Source: Sporolactobacillus sp. THM19-2 (GTDB lineage: Bacteria; Bacillota; Bacilli; Bacillales; Sporolactobacillaceae). From it: a stretch of DNA of 64,000 bases. The notes under the pieces are model-generated. The model worked only from the letters and a program-made list of their open reading frames with translations. It was not told where the DNA came from and ran no database searches. Each line of letters begins with the position of its first letter. Position 1 is the stretch's first letter. A program made the position numbers and the translations under genes. Location: NCBI RefSeq assembly GCF_004153195.1, contig NZ_SEMC01000012.1:1-64000 (forward strand), read 5' to 3'. Positions 8,356 through 18,743 of this stretch are shown one piece after another.

Positions 8356-10179
8356 ATGTCGGATACCAAAAAGAGCAGGCAGTCGCATATTCGTAATTTT
8401 TCTATTATCGCTCATATTGATCACGGAAAATCAACACTTGCCGATCGTATACTCGAAGCCACCCAGGCTCTGACCAAAAGAGAGATGAAGGAGCAGGCCC
8501 TTGATGCCATGGACCTGGAGCGGGAGCGTGGAATAACGATCAAACTTAACGCGGTTGAGCTGACATACCACACACCTGAGGGCGAAACGTATATTTTCCA
8601 CTTAATTGATACACCGGGCCATGTTGATTTTTCTTATGAAGTGTCGCGCAGTCTTGCAGCCTGTGAGGGAGCTATACTTGTCGTTGATGCAGCGCAGGGG
8701 GTTGAGGCGCAGACGCTGGCCAATGTCTATCTCGCACTGGAAAATAACCTTGAAATTATACCTGTTATTAATAAAATTGATCTTCCAAATGCAGACCCTG
8801 ATCGAGTAAAGAAAGAGATTGAGGATGTGATCGGACTGGATGCATCAGACGCCGTTCTGGCATCAGCCAAAAAAGGAATTGGAACAGATGAGATATTAAA
8901 ACAGATCATTGAAAAAATACCAGCACCGCAGGGCGATCCGGATGCGCCACTGCGTGCCTTGATTTTCGACTCGCTGTATGACACGTACAGAGGCGTTGTC
9001 GTCTACATTCGTGTGATGGACGGGACCGTGAAGGTTGGCGACAAAATAAAACTGATGTCAAATGGTAAAATATTTGAAGTCACCGAAGTCGGTGTTTCAA
9101 CGCCAAAGATAGAGACGCGTGACAGCCTGACCGTCGGTGATGTCGGGTTTCTAACGGCGGCGATCAAGTCTGTGCATGAAACGCGGGTGGGGGATACAGT
9201 TACTTCTGCTGAACAGCCGGCATCAAAGCCGCTGCCAGGATACCGCAGGAAGCATCCGATGGTTTACTGCGGTCTCTATCCGATAGATAATGCGCGCTAT
9301 GATGATCTGCGTGAAGCACTTGGACGACTGGAATTGAACGATGCAGCCCTGCAGTATGAACCGGAAACATCTGAAGCACTCGGGTTCGGCTTCCGCTGCG
9401 GTTTTCTCGGGCTTCTGCACATGGACATTGTTCAGGAACGGCTCGAACGTGAATTCAATATTGATCTGATTGCGACAGCACCGGGCGTCATTTATAAGGT
9501 AAAAAAGACAGATGGAACAATGGTCAGGGTGGGTAACCCGGCAGATATGCCTGAGAGAAAATACATCGATGAAATCGAAGAACCCTATGTTAAGGCGACA
9601 ATAATGACGCCGAACGACTATATCGGAGCGGTTATGGAACTTTGCCAGAGAAAGCGCGGTGAATTCGGAACGATAGAATATCTTGACGAAAAACGGTCGA
9701 ACGTCATTTATACGCTCCCGCTTTCCGAGATTATGTATGATTTCTTCGACTCTCTGAAATCCAATACAAAAGGATACGCCTCTCTGGATTACGAAATGGA
9801 CGGATACAGAGCCAGTGATCTGGTAAAGATGGATATTTTACTCAACGGGGAAAAGGTAGATGCGCTTTCGGTGATTGTGCATAAAGAATTTGCCTATGAG
9901 CGTGGCAGGGCTATTGTAGAAAAACTGAAAGAACTGATACCTCGGCAACAATTTGAAGTTCCTGTTCAGGCGGCAATCGGCCAGAAGATTATCAGCCGCT
10001 CAAATATTAAAGCGTTACGGAAAAATGTCCTTGCAAAATGCTATGGTGGTGATGTATCCAGAAAGCGTAAACTGCTTGAGAAACAGAAAGAAGGTAAAAA
10101 AAGGATGAAGGCAGTCGGCAATGTAGAAGTCCCGCAGGAAGCCTTCATGGCCGTGTTCAGGATGAGTCACGATGACTGA
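8356..10179 (+). CDS. lepA: Elongation factor 4 (LepA)
   Basis: A 607-residue translational GTPase that back-translocates or remodels stalled ribosomes. The G1 motif is AHIDHGKST, the switch region RGITIKL, G3 is DTPGHVDF and G4 is NKIDLP. The EF-4-specific C-terminal domain ends near [28 protein letters not shown]. Its length is normal. A GGAGGACC ribosome site precedes the ATG. The stop overlaps the hemW start by 8 bp, so the two genes are co-translated. Confidence 0.96.
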   Translation: MSDTKKSRQSHIRNFSIIAHIDHGKSTLADRILEATQALTKREMKEQALDAMDLERERGITIKLNAVELTYHTPEGETYIFHLIDTPGHVDFSYEVSRSLAACEGAILVVDAAQGVEAQTLANVYLALENNLEIIPVINKIDLPNADPDRVKKEIEDVIGLDASDAVLASAKKGIGTDEILKQIIEKIPAPQGDPDAPLRALIFDSLYDTYRGVVVYIRVMDGTVKVGDKIKLMSNGKIFEVTEVGVSTPKIETRDSLTVGDVGFLTAAIKSVHETRVGDTVTSAEQPASKPLPGYRRKHPMVYCGLYPIDNARYDDLREALGRLELNDAALQYEPETSEALGFGFRCGFLGLLHMDIVQERLEREFNIDLIATAPGVIYKVKKTDGTMVRVGNPADMPERKYIDEIEEPYVKATIMTPNDYIGAVMELCQRKRGEFGTIEYLDEKRSNVIYTLPLSEIMYDFFDSLKSNTKGYASLDYEMDGYRASDLVKMDILLNGEKVDALSVIVHKEFAYERGRAIVEKLKELIPRQQFEVPVQAAIGQKIISRSNIKALRKNVLAKCYGGDVSRKRKLLEKQKEGKKRMKAVGNVEVPQEAFMAVFRMSHDD

Positions 10180-11311
10180 CAGAGTGGAAAGAGGTGCCTA
10201 CATACATATCCCTTTTTGCAATCATATCTGTTTTTACTGCGATTTTAATAAAGTATTTATCAAAAATCAGCCGGTGGATGCCTATCTGGATGCACTGGAG
10301 AAAGAAATGGCCTTTTATGCGGCGATGGGACCTGCAGAAACAATCTATATCGGCGGAGGAACGCCGACAGCACTCAATGATGCACAGTTCAGCCGGCTGA
10401 TGGACATGGTTGAGAAACATCTGCAGCACCCCGGTATCCGTGAATACACCGTTGAAGTGAACCCTGAAAATTTGAATGAAGAAAAATTAGATCTGATGAA
10501 GCAACATGGGGTCTCGCGGCTGAGTGTCGGCGTACAATCCTTTGATGATGCATTGCTGAAAACAATCGGCCGTGCTCATTCGGCATCTGAAGCGGAAAAC
10601 GCCATTCGCCGCATCCGGTCAGCCGGCTTTCATAATATAACACTTGATCTGATGTTCGCTCTGCCGGGACAGACGGAGACGTCGCTGCACAACTCACTGG
10701 AACGCGCGATAGAGCTGGGCATGCCGCACATATCTATTTATTCACTGCAGATTGAGCCCAAAACCATTTTTTACAATCGGATGAAAAGCGGAAAACTCAG
10801 ACTGCCCGGACAGGATATCGAGGCGGATATGTATGGCCAGATCATACTGAAATTAGAGGAAAGCGGACTCCGGCAATATGAAATCAGTAATTTTGCGAAG
10901 CCGGGCTATGAAGGGATCCATAATTCGCTTTACTGGCAGAACAAAGAATACTATGGAATCGGAGCCGGCGCGCACGGGTATGTCAGAGGAACGCGTTATG
11001 CAAATGCGGGACCTTTAAAAAAATATATCGCAAATGTCAGGCAAAAAAATCATGCAAGAGTGTTGGAACATCAGGTCACGGAAAAAGAAAAAATGGAAGA
11101 AGAAATGTTTCTTGGATTGAGGATGATGAAAGGCGTAAGCCAGCGCCGGTTTTTGAAAAAATTCCATCGATCGATGTCAGACATATATGGACGGCAAATC
11201 GATCAGTTAATCCATGAAGGTCTTTTAATTGAAAAGGAAGATCGAATCCGTTTATCCACGAAGGGCACTTTTTTGGGAAATAACGTTTTTGAAGCGTTTT
11301 TATTGTCGTGA
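10172..11311 (+). CDS. hemW: Heme chaperone HemW-like radical SAM protein
   Basis: A 379-residue radical-SAM protein. The cysteine cluster is [14 protein letters not shown] (CxxxCxxC), followed by [11 protein letters not shown] and VEVNPENL. This family was long annotated as oxygen-independent coproporphyrinogen III oxidase HemN, but members of this type act as heme-binding chaperones (HemW). The lepA-hemW-hrcA order is the standard Firmicutes arrangement. The C-terminal [13 protein letters not shown] segment is the HemN C-terminal domain signature. Confidence 0.9.
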   Translation: MTDRVERGAYIHIPFCNHICFYCDFNKVFIKNQPVDAYLDALEKEMAFYAAMGPAETIYIGGGTPTALNDAQFSRLMDMVEKHLQHPGIREYTVEVNPENLNEEKLDLMKQHGVSRLSVGVQSFDDALLKTIGRAHSASEAENAIRRIRSAGFHNITLDLMFALPGQTETSLHNSLERAIELGMPHISIYSLQIEPKTIFYNRMKSGKLRLPGQDIEADMYGQIILKLEESGLRQYEISNFAKPGYEGIHNSLYWQNKEYYGIGAGAHGYVRGTRYANAGPLKKYIANVRQKNHARVLEHQVTEKEKMEEEMFLGLRMMKGVSQRRFLKKFHRSMSDIYGRQIDQLIHEGLLIEKEDRIRLSTKGTFLGNNVFEAFLLS

Positions 11312-11316
11312 ACCAT

Positions 11317-11345
11317 TTGACAAATGGACTAGAAGTTGGTAAATT
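11317..11345 (+). promoter_or_regulatory. Sigma-A-type promoter of hrcA
   Basis: TTGACA (11317-11322) and TAAATT (11340-11345) are separated by 17 bases, immediately upstream of the CIRCE operator. The -10 element is imperfect, but spacing and placement are right. Confidence 0.7.
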
Positions 11346-11356
11346 TTATTGTAGAA

Positions 11357-11383
11357 TTAGCACTCGTTAAGTGAGAGTGCTAA
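11357..11383 (+). promoter_or_regulatory. CIRCE operator (HrcA binding site)
   Basis: A perfect TTAGCACTC - nine bases - GAGTGCTAA inverted repeat matches the CIRCE consensus exactly. It lies between the promoter and the hrcA start, so HrcA represses its own operon (hrcA-grpE-dnaK and probably dnaJ). No second copy was noticed in the window. Confidence 0.97.
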
Positions 11384-11398
11384 CAGAGGTGACATGGA

Positions 11399-12433
11399 AT
11401 GCCGACGGAACGCCAGTTGTTTCTCTTACAGCTTCTGGTTAATGATTATATCGTTACGGCTGAACCCGTAGGATCGCGTTCGATTGCCAAACGCGATGAT
11501 GTCCATTTCAGTCCGGCAACGATTCGTAATGATCTTGCAGATCTGGAAGAGATGGGTTACCTTGAGAAAACACATCTCTCTTCGGGGCGTGTGCCGTCTG
11601 AGAAGGGGTATCGTTTTTACGTTGACCATCTTCTTTCTCCGGCAACTCTGACCCAAAAGGAATTAACAGATATTCGCGGGGTATATCGGGAAAAATTTCT
11701 GGAAACAGATGAAATGATCCGTGTGACAGCTAAGATCCTCTCTGAGTTTACGAATTATACGGCGATTATGCTGGGACCTGAACTTCTGGATATGAAACTG
11801 AAACATATCCAGCTAATCAAGTTATCCGATGTCCAGGGTGTTCTTATTATTGTTACGGATACAGGTCACGTGGAGAACCGGGTTGTTTCGCTTCCGGCTG
11901 GAATCAGGGCGGAGGATATAGAAAAAGTGGTTAATATCCTTAATGATAAACTGGATATGGTTCCGCTCTATCAGCTGCAGAGCCGGCTCAATACGGAAAT
12001 TCGCAGTGTACTCAGAGATAATGTCAGCTATTATGAGCGGGTGATGGATCTTTTGACCGAAGGATTGACCATTGACGATCCGGAACAAATTTTTTATAGT
12101 GGCAAAAGCAACATGCTGGCGCAACCGGAATTTCAGGACATTAACAAAGTAATTCAGCTGCTCAACGTATTAGAAGGTAAAGACCTCGTTCGTGAGCTGC
12201 TGGACATGCCGCCCGGCGGACTGCATATTCGCATCGGTCGTGAAAACAAGCTGAATGGTATTGAGGACTGCAGTCTGATCACGACGACTTATACCGTCGG
12301 TGGCGAACATCTCGGCACAGTTGCTGTGATTGGTCCAAAACGTATGGCCTATCCTCGGGTGGTCACACTGATTGATCTGCTGTCAAAGATTTTAACAAGT
12401 GCATTAAGTGACAGGAGAGTTGAAAAAAGATAA
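11399..12433 (+). CDS. hrcA: Heat-inducible transcription repressor HrcA
   Basis: A 344-residue repressor of class I heat-shock genes. It has an N-terminal winged helix (about 1-75: RQLFLLQLLVNDYI, GSRSIAK, SPATIRNDLADLEEMGYL) and the typical SSGRVPSEKGYRFYVDHLL motif, then a GAF-like domain. In the family, GroEL keeps HrcA active, and titration of GroEL by misfolded protein relieves repression. The start is chosen from AGAGGTGA spaced before ATG-CCG. It heads the grpE-dnaK-dnaJ cluster and carries its own operator. Confidence 0.96.
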   Translation: MPTERQLFLLQLLVNDYIVTAEPVGSRSIAKRDDVHFSPATIRNDLADLEEMGYLEKTHLSSGRVPSEKGYRFYVDHLLSPATLTQKELTDIRGVYREKFLETDEMIRVTAKILSEFTNYTAIMLGPELLDMKLKHIQLIKLSDVQGVLIIVTDTGHVENRVVSLPAGIRAEDIEKVVNILNDKLDMVPLYQLQSRLNTEIRSVLRDNVSYYERVMDLLTEGLTIDDPEQIFYSGKSNMLAQPEFQDINKVIQLLNVLEGKDLVRELLDMPPGGLHIRIGRENKLNGIEDCSLITTTYTVGGEHLGTVAVIGPKRMAYPRVVTLIDLLSKILTSALSDRRVEKR

Positions 12434-12469
12434 TCTTTTTATGTTGCAATCATTTCAGGAGGTGAGGAT

Positions 12470-13150
12470 ATGTCGCGTCAGGCAAATGAAGGAATGAAGG
12501 ATAAAAACGAAGAAAAAGTAAATAAAAACGTAAAGGGAACTAAAGCAACTGAGGAGACAGATACGGCTCCGAAGGAAAATGCTTCTGAATCACATCAGGA
12601 TGAAAATGAAAAGGAAGAAACAAAAGAAACTAAGTCTGATGAAAAGACAGAAGAAACTGTTCAGGATCCCAAACAGCTTCAGAAGAAAATAGCCGAACAG
12701 GCAACTCAGATCAAAGAACTGAAGAAAACATCAGATGATCTGAAAAAACGCTGGATGCGCGCCCAGGCAGATTTTGATAATTACCGCAAACGCTCGGTGA
12801 AAGAAAAAGCTGAGGCCAGAAAATACCGGGCACAGGATCTTGTAACAGATATGCTTGAGATACTCGATAATTTCAAAAGGGCTCTTGAAGTTGAAACCGT
12901 GTCTGATGATGGTGCCGCGCTCAAAAAGGGTATGGAAATGGTCCTTGGCAAACTGGAAAAAGCGCTGAAAAAAGAAGGCGTTGAAGAAATTGATTCCCTT
13001 GGCAAACCGTTTGACCCTAATTTCCATCAGGCGGTTATGCAGGAGGCAAGTGATGAGCACGATTCAGGCATTGTCACTCAGGTGCTTCAGGCAGGATATA
13101 CATTGAACGGACGGGTGATCCGTCCGGCTATGGTTAAAGTCAGCGCATAA
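12470..13150 (+). CDS. grpE: Nucleotide exchange factor GrpE
   Basis: A 226-residue GrpE, which releases ADP from DnaK. The first 60 or so residues are a highly charged, low-complexity Lys/Glu/Thr tail. A coiled coil follows (about 65-115), then RAQADFDNYRKRSVKEKAEARKY, and the C-terminal beta domain ends NGRVIRPAMVKVS. The charged tail makes it longer than many homologues. GGAGGTGA precedes the ATG. It lies 37 bp after hrcA and 53 bp before dnaK. Confidence 0.95.
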   Translation: MSRQANEGMKDKNEEKVNKNVKGTKATEETDTAPKENASESHQDENEKEETKETKSDEKTEETVQDPKQLQKKIAEQATQIKELKKTSDDLKKRWMRAQADFDNYRKRSVKEKAEARKYRAQDLVTDMLEILDNFKRALEVETVSDDGAALKKGMEMVLGKLEKALKKEGVEEIDSLGKPFDPNFHQAVMQEASDEHDSGIVTQVLQAGYTLNGRVIRPAMVKVSA

Positions 13151-13203
13151 ATCACATGGTGATTTAATAAGATTGCTTTTAATTATCTGGGAGGAAAATG
13201 AAC

Positions 13204-15051
13204 ATGAGTAAAATTATCGGCATTGATTTGGGTACGACAAATTCATGTGTGGCTGTCATGGAGGGTGGCGAACCCGTTGTCATTCCAAATCCGGAAGGCG
13301 GAAGGACAACTCCATCAGCTGTAGCATTCAAAAATGGTGAGCGTCAGGTTGGCGAAGTAGCAAAGCGTCAGGCAGTAACGAATCCAAACGTTGTCCTCTC
13401 TATTAAGAGACACATGGGTTCGGATTACAAAGTTGAAATTGAAGGGAAAAAATATACACCTCAGGAAATTTCAGCCATCATCCTTCAAAAGCTCAAAGCA
13501 GATGCTGAAGCTTACCTTGGAGAAAAAGTGGAGAAGGCAGTTATCACTGTTCCTGCCTATTTTAACGATGGACAGCGTCAGGCGACAAAGGATGCAGGTA
13601 AAATCGCCGGTCTTGATGTTCTGAGAATCATTAATGAACCGACCGCTTCGTCTCTGGCATACGGCCTTGACAAGGAAGGCGATCAGACCATTCTGGTATT
13701 TGACCTTGGTGGCGGAACATTCGATGTGTCGATCCTTGATCTTGGCGATGGAATTTTTGAAGTAAAGGCAACCGCAGGAAATAACCATCTGGGCGGTGAC
13801 GATTTCGATCAGCGGATCATTAAATATTTGATCGAACAGTTCAAAAATGAAACGGGTATTGATCTCTCCGGCGACAAAATGGCCCTGCAGCGTCTGAAGG
13901 ATGCTTCTGAAAAGGCAAAGAAGGAACTCTCAGGGGTCAGCCAGGCCCAGATTTCTCTGCCGTTCATTTCTGCGGATGCAACCGGACCGAAGCATCTTGA
14001 AACCACTCTGACACGTGCTAAATTCGATGAACTGACTTCTGATCTGGTTGAATCCACGATGGGTCCTGTCCGTCAGGCACTGTCAGATGCCGATTTAACG
14101 ATGGACGACATTGATAAAATTATTCTTGTCGGTGGATCAACACGTATTCCGGCCGTACAGAAGGCCATTCAAAATCTGACTGGTAAGGAACCCAGCAAGG
14201 GAGTTAACCCGGATGAAGTCGTCGCCGTCGGTGCGGCCATTCAGGGCGGTGTTCTGGCTGGTGATGTAAAAGATGTTGTTCTTCTCGATGTGACACCACT
14301 TTCCCTGGGTATTGAAACGATGGGCGGCGTCTTCACAAAGCTGATTGACCGTAACACAACGATTCCGACGAGTAAATCACAGGTCTTTTCAACCGCAGCC
14401 GATAATCAGACAGCTGTTGATATTCATGTCCTTCAGGGTGAACGTCAGATGGCGGCTGATAATAAGACACTGGGACGTTTTCAGCTGACCGACATCCCGC
14501 CGGCACCGCGTGGTGTCCCTCAGATTGAAGTCACTTTTGAAATTGATGCAAACGGCATTGTTAATGTTAAAGCCAAGGATAAGGGCACGAATAAGGAACA
14601 GTCGATCACCATTAAATCTTCTTCAGGTCTGAGTGATGAAGAAATCGATAAAATGGTTAAAGATGCTGAAGCAAATGCAGAAGCGGATAAAAAACGTAAG
14701 GAAGAAGTGGACCTGCGTAACGAATCGGATCAGCTGATTTTCGCTACGGATAAAACACTGAAAGATCTGGGTGATAAAGTTGACTCCTCGGAAAAATCCA
14801 AAGCTGAAGATGCCAAAAATAAACTGAAAAAAGCATTGGACGGCAAAGATACAGAGGCCATTAAGAAGGCTAAGGATGAACTGAACGAAGTGGTCCAGCA
14901 ACTGTCCGTGAAACTGTATCAGCAGGCTTCACAAAATGGTAAGGGAGCCCAGAAGGGTTCAGGGAAAAAAGATGGCAAAGATGACAATGTCGTCGATGCT
15001 GATTACCATGAAGTCAATGATGATGACAAGAACAAAGACAAAAAGAAATAA
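13204..15051 (+). CDS. dnaK: Chaperone DnaK (Hsp70)
   Basis: A 615-residue Hsp70. The N-terminal ATPase domain has [18 protein letters not shown], the phosphate-2 loop [12 protein letters not shown]-type segment and adenosine-motif [12 protein letters not shown]. The substrate-binding domain starts near [16 protein letters not shown], and a lysine/aspartate-rich helical lid ends the protein. As in other Gram-positives, the nucleotide-binding domain lacks the 24-residue loop found in proteobacteria. The ATG at 13204 is preferred over the one at 13198, which is only three bases from GGGAGG. Confidence 0.97.
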   Translation: MSKIIGIDLGTTNSCVAVMEGGEPVVIPNPEGGRTTPSAVAFKNGERQVGEVAKRQAVTNPNVVLSIKRHMGSDYKVEIEGKKYTPQEISAIILQKLKADAEAYLGEKVEKAVITVPAYFNDGQRQATKDAGKIAGLDVLRIINEPTASSLAYGLDKEGDQTILVFDLGGGTFDVSILDLGDGIFEVKATAGNNHLGGDDFDQRIIKYLIEQFKNETGIDLSGDKMALQRLKDASEKAKKELSGVSQAQISLPFISADATGPKHLETTLTRAKFDELTSDLVESTMGPVRQALSDADLTMDDIDKIILVGGSTRIPAVQKAIQNLTGKEPSKGVNPDEVVAVGAAIQGGVLAGDVKDVVLLDVTPLSLGIETMGGVFTKLIDRNTTIPTSKSQVFSTAADNQTAVDIHVLQGERQMAADNKTLGRFQLTDIPPAPRGVPQIEVTFEIDANGIVNVKAKDKGTNKEQSITIKSSSGLSDEEIDKMVKDAEANAEADKKRKEEVDLRNESDQLIFATDKTLKDLGDKVDSSEKSKAEDAKNKLKKALDGKDTEAIKKAKDELNEVVQQLSVKLYQQASQNGKGAQKGSGKKDGKDDNVVDADYHEVNDDDKNKDKKK

Positions 15052-15082
15052 TCGAGTATGAAAAAGATCTGCTGATTGTTAG

Positions 15083-15124
15083 AAAAGCCGAAGTCAGACA
15101 AGCGTCTTGGCTTTGGCTTTTTCT
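15083..15124 (+). terminator. Terminator after dnaK
   Basis: An eleven-pair stem (15083-15093 with 15111-15121, one G-T pair) and a T-rich tail lie between dnaK and dnaJ. Termination here would lower dnaJ expression relative to dnaK; in B. subtilis dnaJ is co-transcribed. Confidence 0.75.
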
Positions 15125-15188
15125 TGCTTAACAGACTATCCAGATGTTATGATTTAATTTAACGTGAAATCATTTCGGGAGTGATTTG

Positions 15189-16322
15189 ATGAGTAAGCGG
15201 GATTATTATGAAATCCTTGGCGTGAATAAAGAGGCCTCCAAGGACGAAATAAAAAAGGCATTTCGAAAACTGGCCAGGAAATATCATCCCGATGTCAATA
15301 AAAGTCCAGACGCTGCTGAAAAGTTTAAGGAGATTACCAAGGCATATGAAGTGCTGAGCGACCCGCAGAAACGACAGCAATATGATCAGTTTGGTGAAGA
15401 GGGCCAGGATCAGGGCGGATTTGGCGGTTTCAGTGGTCAGGGATTCAGTGGGGACTTTGGCGGCTTTGGTGATATTTTCGATCAGATCTTTAACGGAGGA
15501 AGCAGAAGACGCGATCCGAATGCACCAAGACAGGGTGATGATCTGCAGTATCACATGTCGATTACTTTTGAAGAAGCCGCATTCGGGAAAAAAGAAAATA
15601 TCAGGATCCCAAAGGAAGAGACCTGCACAACCTGCCACGGTTCAGGTGCACAACCGGGATCACATCCTGAAACCTGCAAACATTGTCATGGTACAGGCCA
15701 GATGAATACGGAACAGAATACGCCTTTCGGCCGGATTGTGAACAGGCGTGTCTGCCCCTATTGCAGTGGTACCGGGAAAATTATTAAAAATCATTGTCAT
15801 ACATGTGGTGGCTCCGGGAAGATCAGAGTCAATAAGAAGATCGAGGTCAAAGTGCCTGCCGGAATTGATGACGGACAGCAAATCCGGCTCTCCGGTCAGG
15901 GCGGTGCCGGTATCAACGGCGGCCCGGCGGGTGATCTGTATATTGTGTTTACAGTTAAGCCGCATAAAGTATTCCAGAGGGACGGTGATAACGTCAATAT
16001 TGAAATTCCTCTGAGCTTTGCTCAGGTCGCCCTCGGTGATGAAATTGAAGTGCCCACACTTTATGGAAATGTAAAGCTTCGCATCCCGGCAGGTACACAG
16101 ACCGGTACAAAGTTCCGCCTGAGAGGTAAAGGAATTAAAAATGTCAGAGGATACGGGCAGGGTGATGAGCATGTCACCGTTAAGGTGATGACTCCGAAAC
16201 ATTTAACGGACGAGGAAAAACAATTGTTCAGAAAACTTGCCGGTGTCAAAGGCGGTGCCATGAACAGCGAAAGCGAGAGCCTGTTTGATAAAATGAAGAA
16301 AAAAGTGTTTAAAGCGGATTGA
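15189..16322 (+). CDS. dnaJ: Chaperone DnaJ (Hsp40)
   Basis: A 377-residue co-chaperone that stimulates DnaK ATPase. It has an N-terminal J-domain with YHPDVNKSP carrying the essential HPD, then a Gly/Phe-rich linker (about 70-110). The zinc-finger domain has four CxxCxGxG-type repeats ([32 protein letters not shown]), and the C-terminal substrate-binding domains follow. The ATG at 15189 follows GGGAGTG. The stop codon touches the first possible start of prmA. Confidence 0.96.
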   Translation: MSKRDYYEILGVNKEASKDEIKKAFRKLARKYHPDVNKSPDAAEKFKEITKAYEVLSDPQKRQQYDQFGEEGQDQGGFGGFSGQGFSGDFGGFGDIFDQIFNGGSRRRDPNAPRQGDDLQYHMSITFEEAAFGKKENIRIPKEETCTTCHGSGAQPGSHPETCKHCHGTGQMNTEQNTPFGRIVNRRVCPYCSGTGKIIKNHCHTCGGSGKIRVNKKIEVKVPAGIDDGQQIRLSGQGGAGINGGPAGDLYIVFTVKPHKVFQRDGDNVNIEIPLSFAQVALGDEIEVPTLYGNVKLRIPAGTQTGTKFRLRGKGIKNVRGYGQGDEHVTVKVMTPKHLTDEEKQLFRKLAGVKGGAMNSESESLFDKMKKKVFKAD

Positions 16323-16351
16323 TGAATAAGGATGAACGGAGTGTACCCCCG

Positions 16352-17296
16352 ATGAAATGGTCGGAAATCTGTATTCACACAACTGAAGAAGCCATCGAAC
16401 CGGTTACAGGCATCCTCTATCAGGCTGGAGCCGGTGGTGTAGTTATCGAAGATTCGCGCGACCTCAGTCAGGACCACAGTGATACGGATGGGCAAGTTTA
16501 CGACCTTGACCCGGAAGATTATCCGACCGATGGAGTTAACGTCAAGGCCTATCTGCCGGTAAACAGTTTTCTTGGAGAAACCGTTGAAGAGATCCGACAG
16601 GCACTAAATAATCTGCTGATTTATGATATTGATCCGGGAGAAAACCGGCTCTCCATCAGCGAACATAATGAAGAAGAGTGGGCAACCGCCTGGAAAAAAT
16701 ATTATAAACCGGTTACTGTCGGCCGTTCATTTATTATTATTCCGACATGGATCGATTATCAGCCTGAAGATCCCAAAAGACAGGTGATCGAACTGGATCC
16801 GGGCATGGCTTTTGGAACAGGAACGCATCCGACAACCGTTCTTTGCATGGAAGCCCTGGAGAACTGTCTGTCACCTGGTGCTGAAGTACTCGACGTGGGA
16901 ACGGGGACCGGTGTTCTCTCTATTACTGCAGCAAAATCAGGGGCAAAACATGTTCTTGCCGTTGACTTAAGTGATACAGCAGTCCGATCAGCCAGGCTGA
17001 ATGTACGCCTGAATAAAGTTCAGAAAACCGTAACTGTCAGACAGAATAATCTGATTGATCATATCACAGAGACATTCGATGTGATTACAGCAAATCTTCT
17101 GGCTGAGCTGGTGATCCGGCTCATCAGAGAAGGAGTGGTCAGGCACCTTCGCCGGAAGGGCTATCTGATTGTTTCAGGCATTATTAATACAAAAAAGGAT
17201 CAGGTCAGACGAGTCCTTCATGATGCAGGACTGCATGTTCTTAATGAGTCGGAAAAGGGTGACTGGATTGCTCTGACCGCTCAAAAAGACTTCTGA
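16352..17296 (+). CDS. prmA: Ribosomal protein L11 methyltransferase
   Basis: A 314-residue SAM-dependent methyltransferase that trimethylates ribosomal protein L11. The N-terminus MKWSEICIHTTEEAIEPVTG matches the family start, and a GGAGTG lies 8 bases upstream, so this ATG is preferred over one at 16322. The SAM-binding motif is VLDVGTGTGVLSI and the catalytic-loop NLL occurs in ITANLLAELV. The B. subtilis neighbour rsmE is absent, and mtaB follows after 69 bp. Confidence 0.94.
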   Translation: MKWSEICIHTTEEAIEPVTGILYQAGAGGVVIEDSRDLSQDHSDTDGQVYDLDPEDYPTDGVNVKAYLPVNSFLGETVEEIRQALNNLLIYDIDPGENRLSISEHNEEEWATAWKKYYKPVTVGRSFIIIPTWIDYQPEDPKRQVIELDPGMAFGTGTHPTTVLCMEALENCLSPGAEVLDVGTGTGVLSITAAKSGAKHVLAVDLSDTAVRSARLNVRLNKVQKTVTVRQNNLIDHITETFDVITANLLAELVIRLIREGVVRHLRRKGYLIVSGIINTKKDQVRRVLHDAGLHVLNESEKGDWIALTAQKDF

Positions 17297-17365
17297 CAGG
17301 TTCTGTAAAAGGTGATCTGTAACCTGTACATCGATTAAATTAATTTGTGAGGTGGCCCATAAAAA

Positions 17366-18718
17366 ATGCCTTCCGTCGCTTTTCATACACTTGGCTGTAA
17401 AGTGAATCACTATGAAACCGAAGCTATTTGGCAGCTGTTTAAAAAACAAGGCTATGAACGTGGAGCGTTCGAAAAAAAAGCGGATGTCTACGTGATCAAT
17501 ACCTGTACGGTGACGAATACGGGTGACCAGAAGAGTCGCCAGGTCATCAGACGGGCTATCCGCCGGAATCCGGATGCCGTGATATGCGTGACCGGCTGTT
17601 ATGCACAGACGTCACCTGCTGAAGTGATGTCCATCCCCGGTGTTGATGTCGTTGTCGGTACACAGAACAGGGAAAAACTACTTGGTTATGTTGATCAGTA
17701 CAGACAAGAGCGCGAACCCATTAACGGGGTCAGCGATATTATGAAAGCAAAGGTTTATGAAGAAATGGATGTGCCGGAGTTTACCGATCGTACGCGTGCG
17801 TCCCTGAAAATTCAGGAGGGATGTAACAATTTTTGTACGTTCTGCATTATTCCGTGGGCACGTGGACTTTTGCGTTCAAGAAAACCGGAAAATGTCATTC
17901 AACAGGCACAGCAGCTGGTAGACGCCGGATACAAAGAAATTGTCCTTACCGGCATTCATACAGCAGGTTATGGTGAAGACATGGAAAACTATAATTTTGC
18001 TCATCTGCTGAGGGATCTTGAAGCTCAGGTCTCCGGGCTGAAGAGGCTTCGGATATCTTCGATTGAAGCCAGCCAGATTACCGATGAAGTGGTGGATACA
18101 ATCAACCGGTCAAAGATTATTGCCCGGCATCTTCATATACCGCTTCAGTCTGGTTCAGATGCTGTACTTGAACGGATGCATCGTAAATACAAAACCGGGT
18201 TTTTCGCAGAGAAAATTGCAAATTTGAGAAAAGCTCTGCCCGATTTTGCCTTAACATCCGATGTCATTGTCGGTTTTCCGGGAGAAACAGACGAAGAATT
18301 TCAGGAGACTTTCGACTTCATCAGGGATCTTCATTTTTCAGAACTGCATGTATTCCCTTACTCACAGCGAACAGGGACACCGGCTGCCAAAATGCCCGAT
18401 CAGGTTCCGGATGAGATCAAACATGAACGTGTCACCCGGCTGATTGATCTGTCGAATCAGCTGTCCAGGGAATATGCGGCAAATTATCAGGATAAAGTTC
18501 TTGAAGTGATTCCTGAAGAACCGCTGAATCATCACGAACCGGACGGGTATTATGTCGGGTTTACTGATAATTATCTCAAGGTCAAATTCCGCTATCCGTC
18601 AAGAGATATTGTTGGCAAACTGGTCCGTGTGAAACTGACTCATACGGATTATCCGGTCAGTGAAGGCCGGTTTGTCCGTATTTTGGACGAGAACAACCGG
18701 CAAGCGGCAGTACACTGA
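17366..18718 (+). CDS. mtaB: tRNA t6A37 methylthiotransferase MtaB
   Basis: A 450-residue radical-SAM methylthiotransferase that makes ms2t6A at position 37 of ANN-decoding tRNAs. The N-terminal UPF0004 domain has TLGCKVNHYETEAI, with further conserved cysteines in NTCTVTN and VTGCYAQ. The radical-SAM cluster is IQEGCNNFCTFCIIPWARG, and a TRAM domain forms the C-terminus. This is YqeV in B. subtilis, in the expected place after prmA. A GAGGTG ribosome site precedes the ATG. Confidence 0.94.
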   Translation: MPSVAFHTLGCKVNHYETEAIWQLFKKQGYERGAFEKKADVYVINTCTVTNTGDQKSRQVIRRAIRRNPDAVICVTGCYAQTSPAEVMSIPGVDVVVGTQNREKLLGYVDQYRQEREPINGVSDIMKAKVYEEMDVPEFTDRTRASLKIQEGCNNFCTFCIIPWARGLLRSRKPENVIQQAQQLVDAGYKEIVLTGIHTAGYGEDMENYNFAHLLRDLEAQVSGLKRLRISSIEASQITDEVVDTINRSKIIARHLHIPLQSGSDAVLERMHRKYKTGFFAEKIANLRKALPDFALTSDVIVGFPGETDEEFQETFDFIRDLHFSELHVFPYSQRTGTPAAKMPDQVPDEIKHERVTRLIDLSNQLSREYAANYQDKVLEVIPEEPLNHHEPDGYYVGFTDNYLKVKFRYPSRDIVGKLVRVKLTHTDYPVSEGRFVRILDENNRQAAVH

Positions 18719-18743
18719 ATGGAAAGTGATAGGTTGTATGGTG

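Noticed and set aside
15660-16202. A 180-codon frame antisense to dnaJ
   Set aside because: Shadow of the DnaJ coding sequence; no independent signals.
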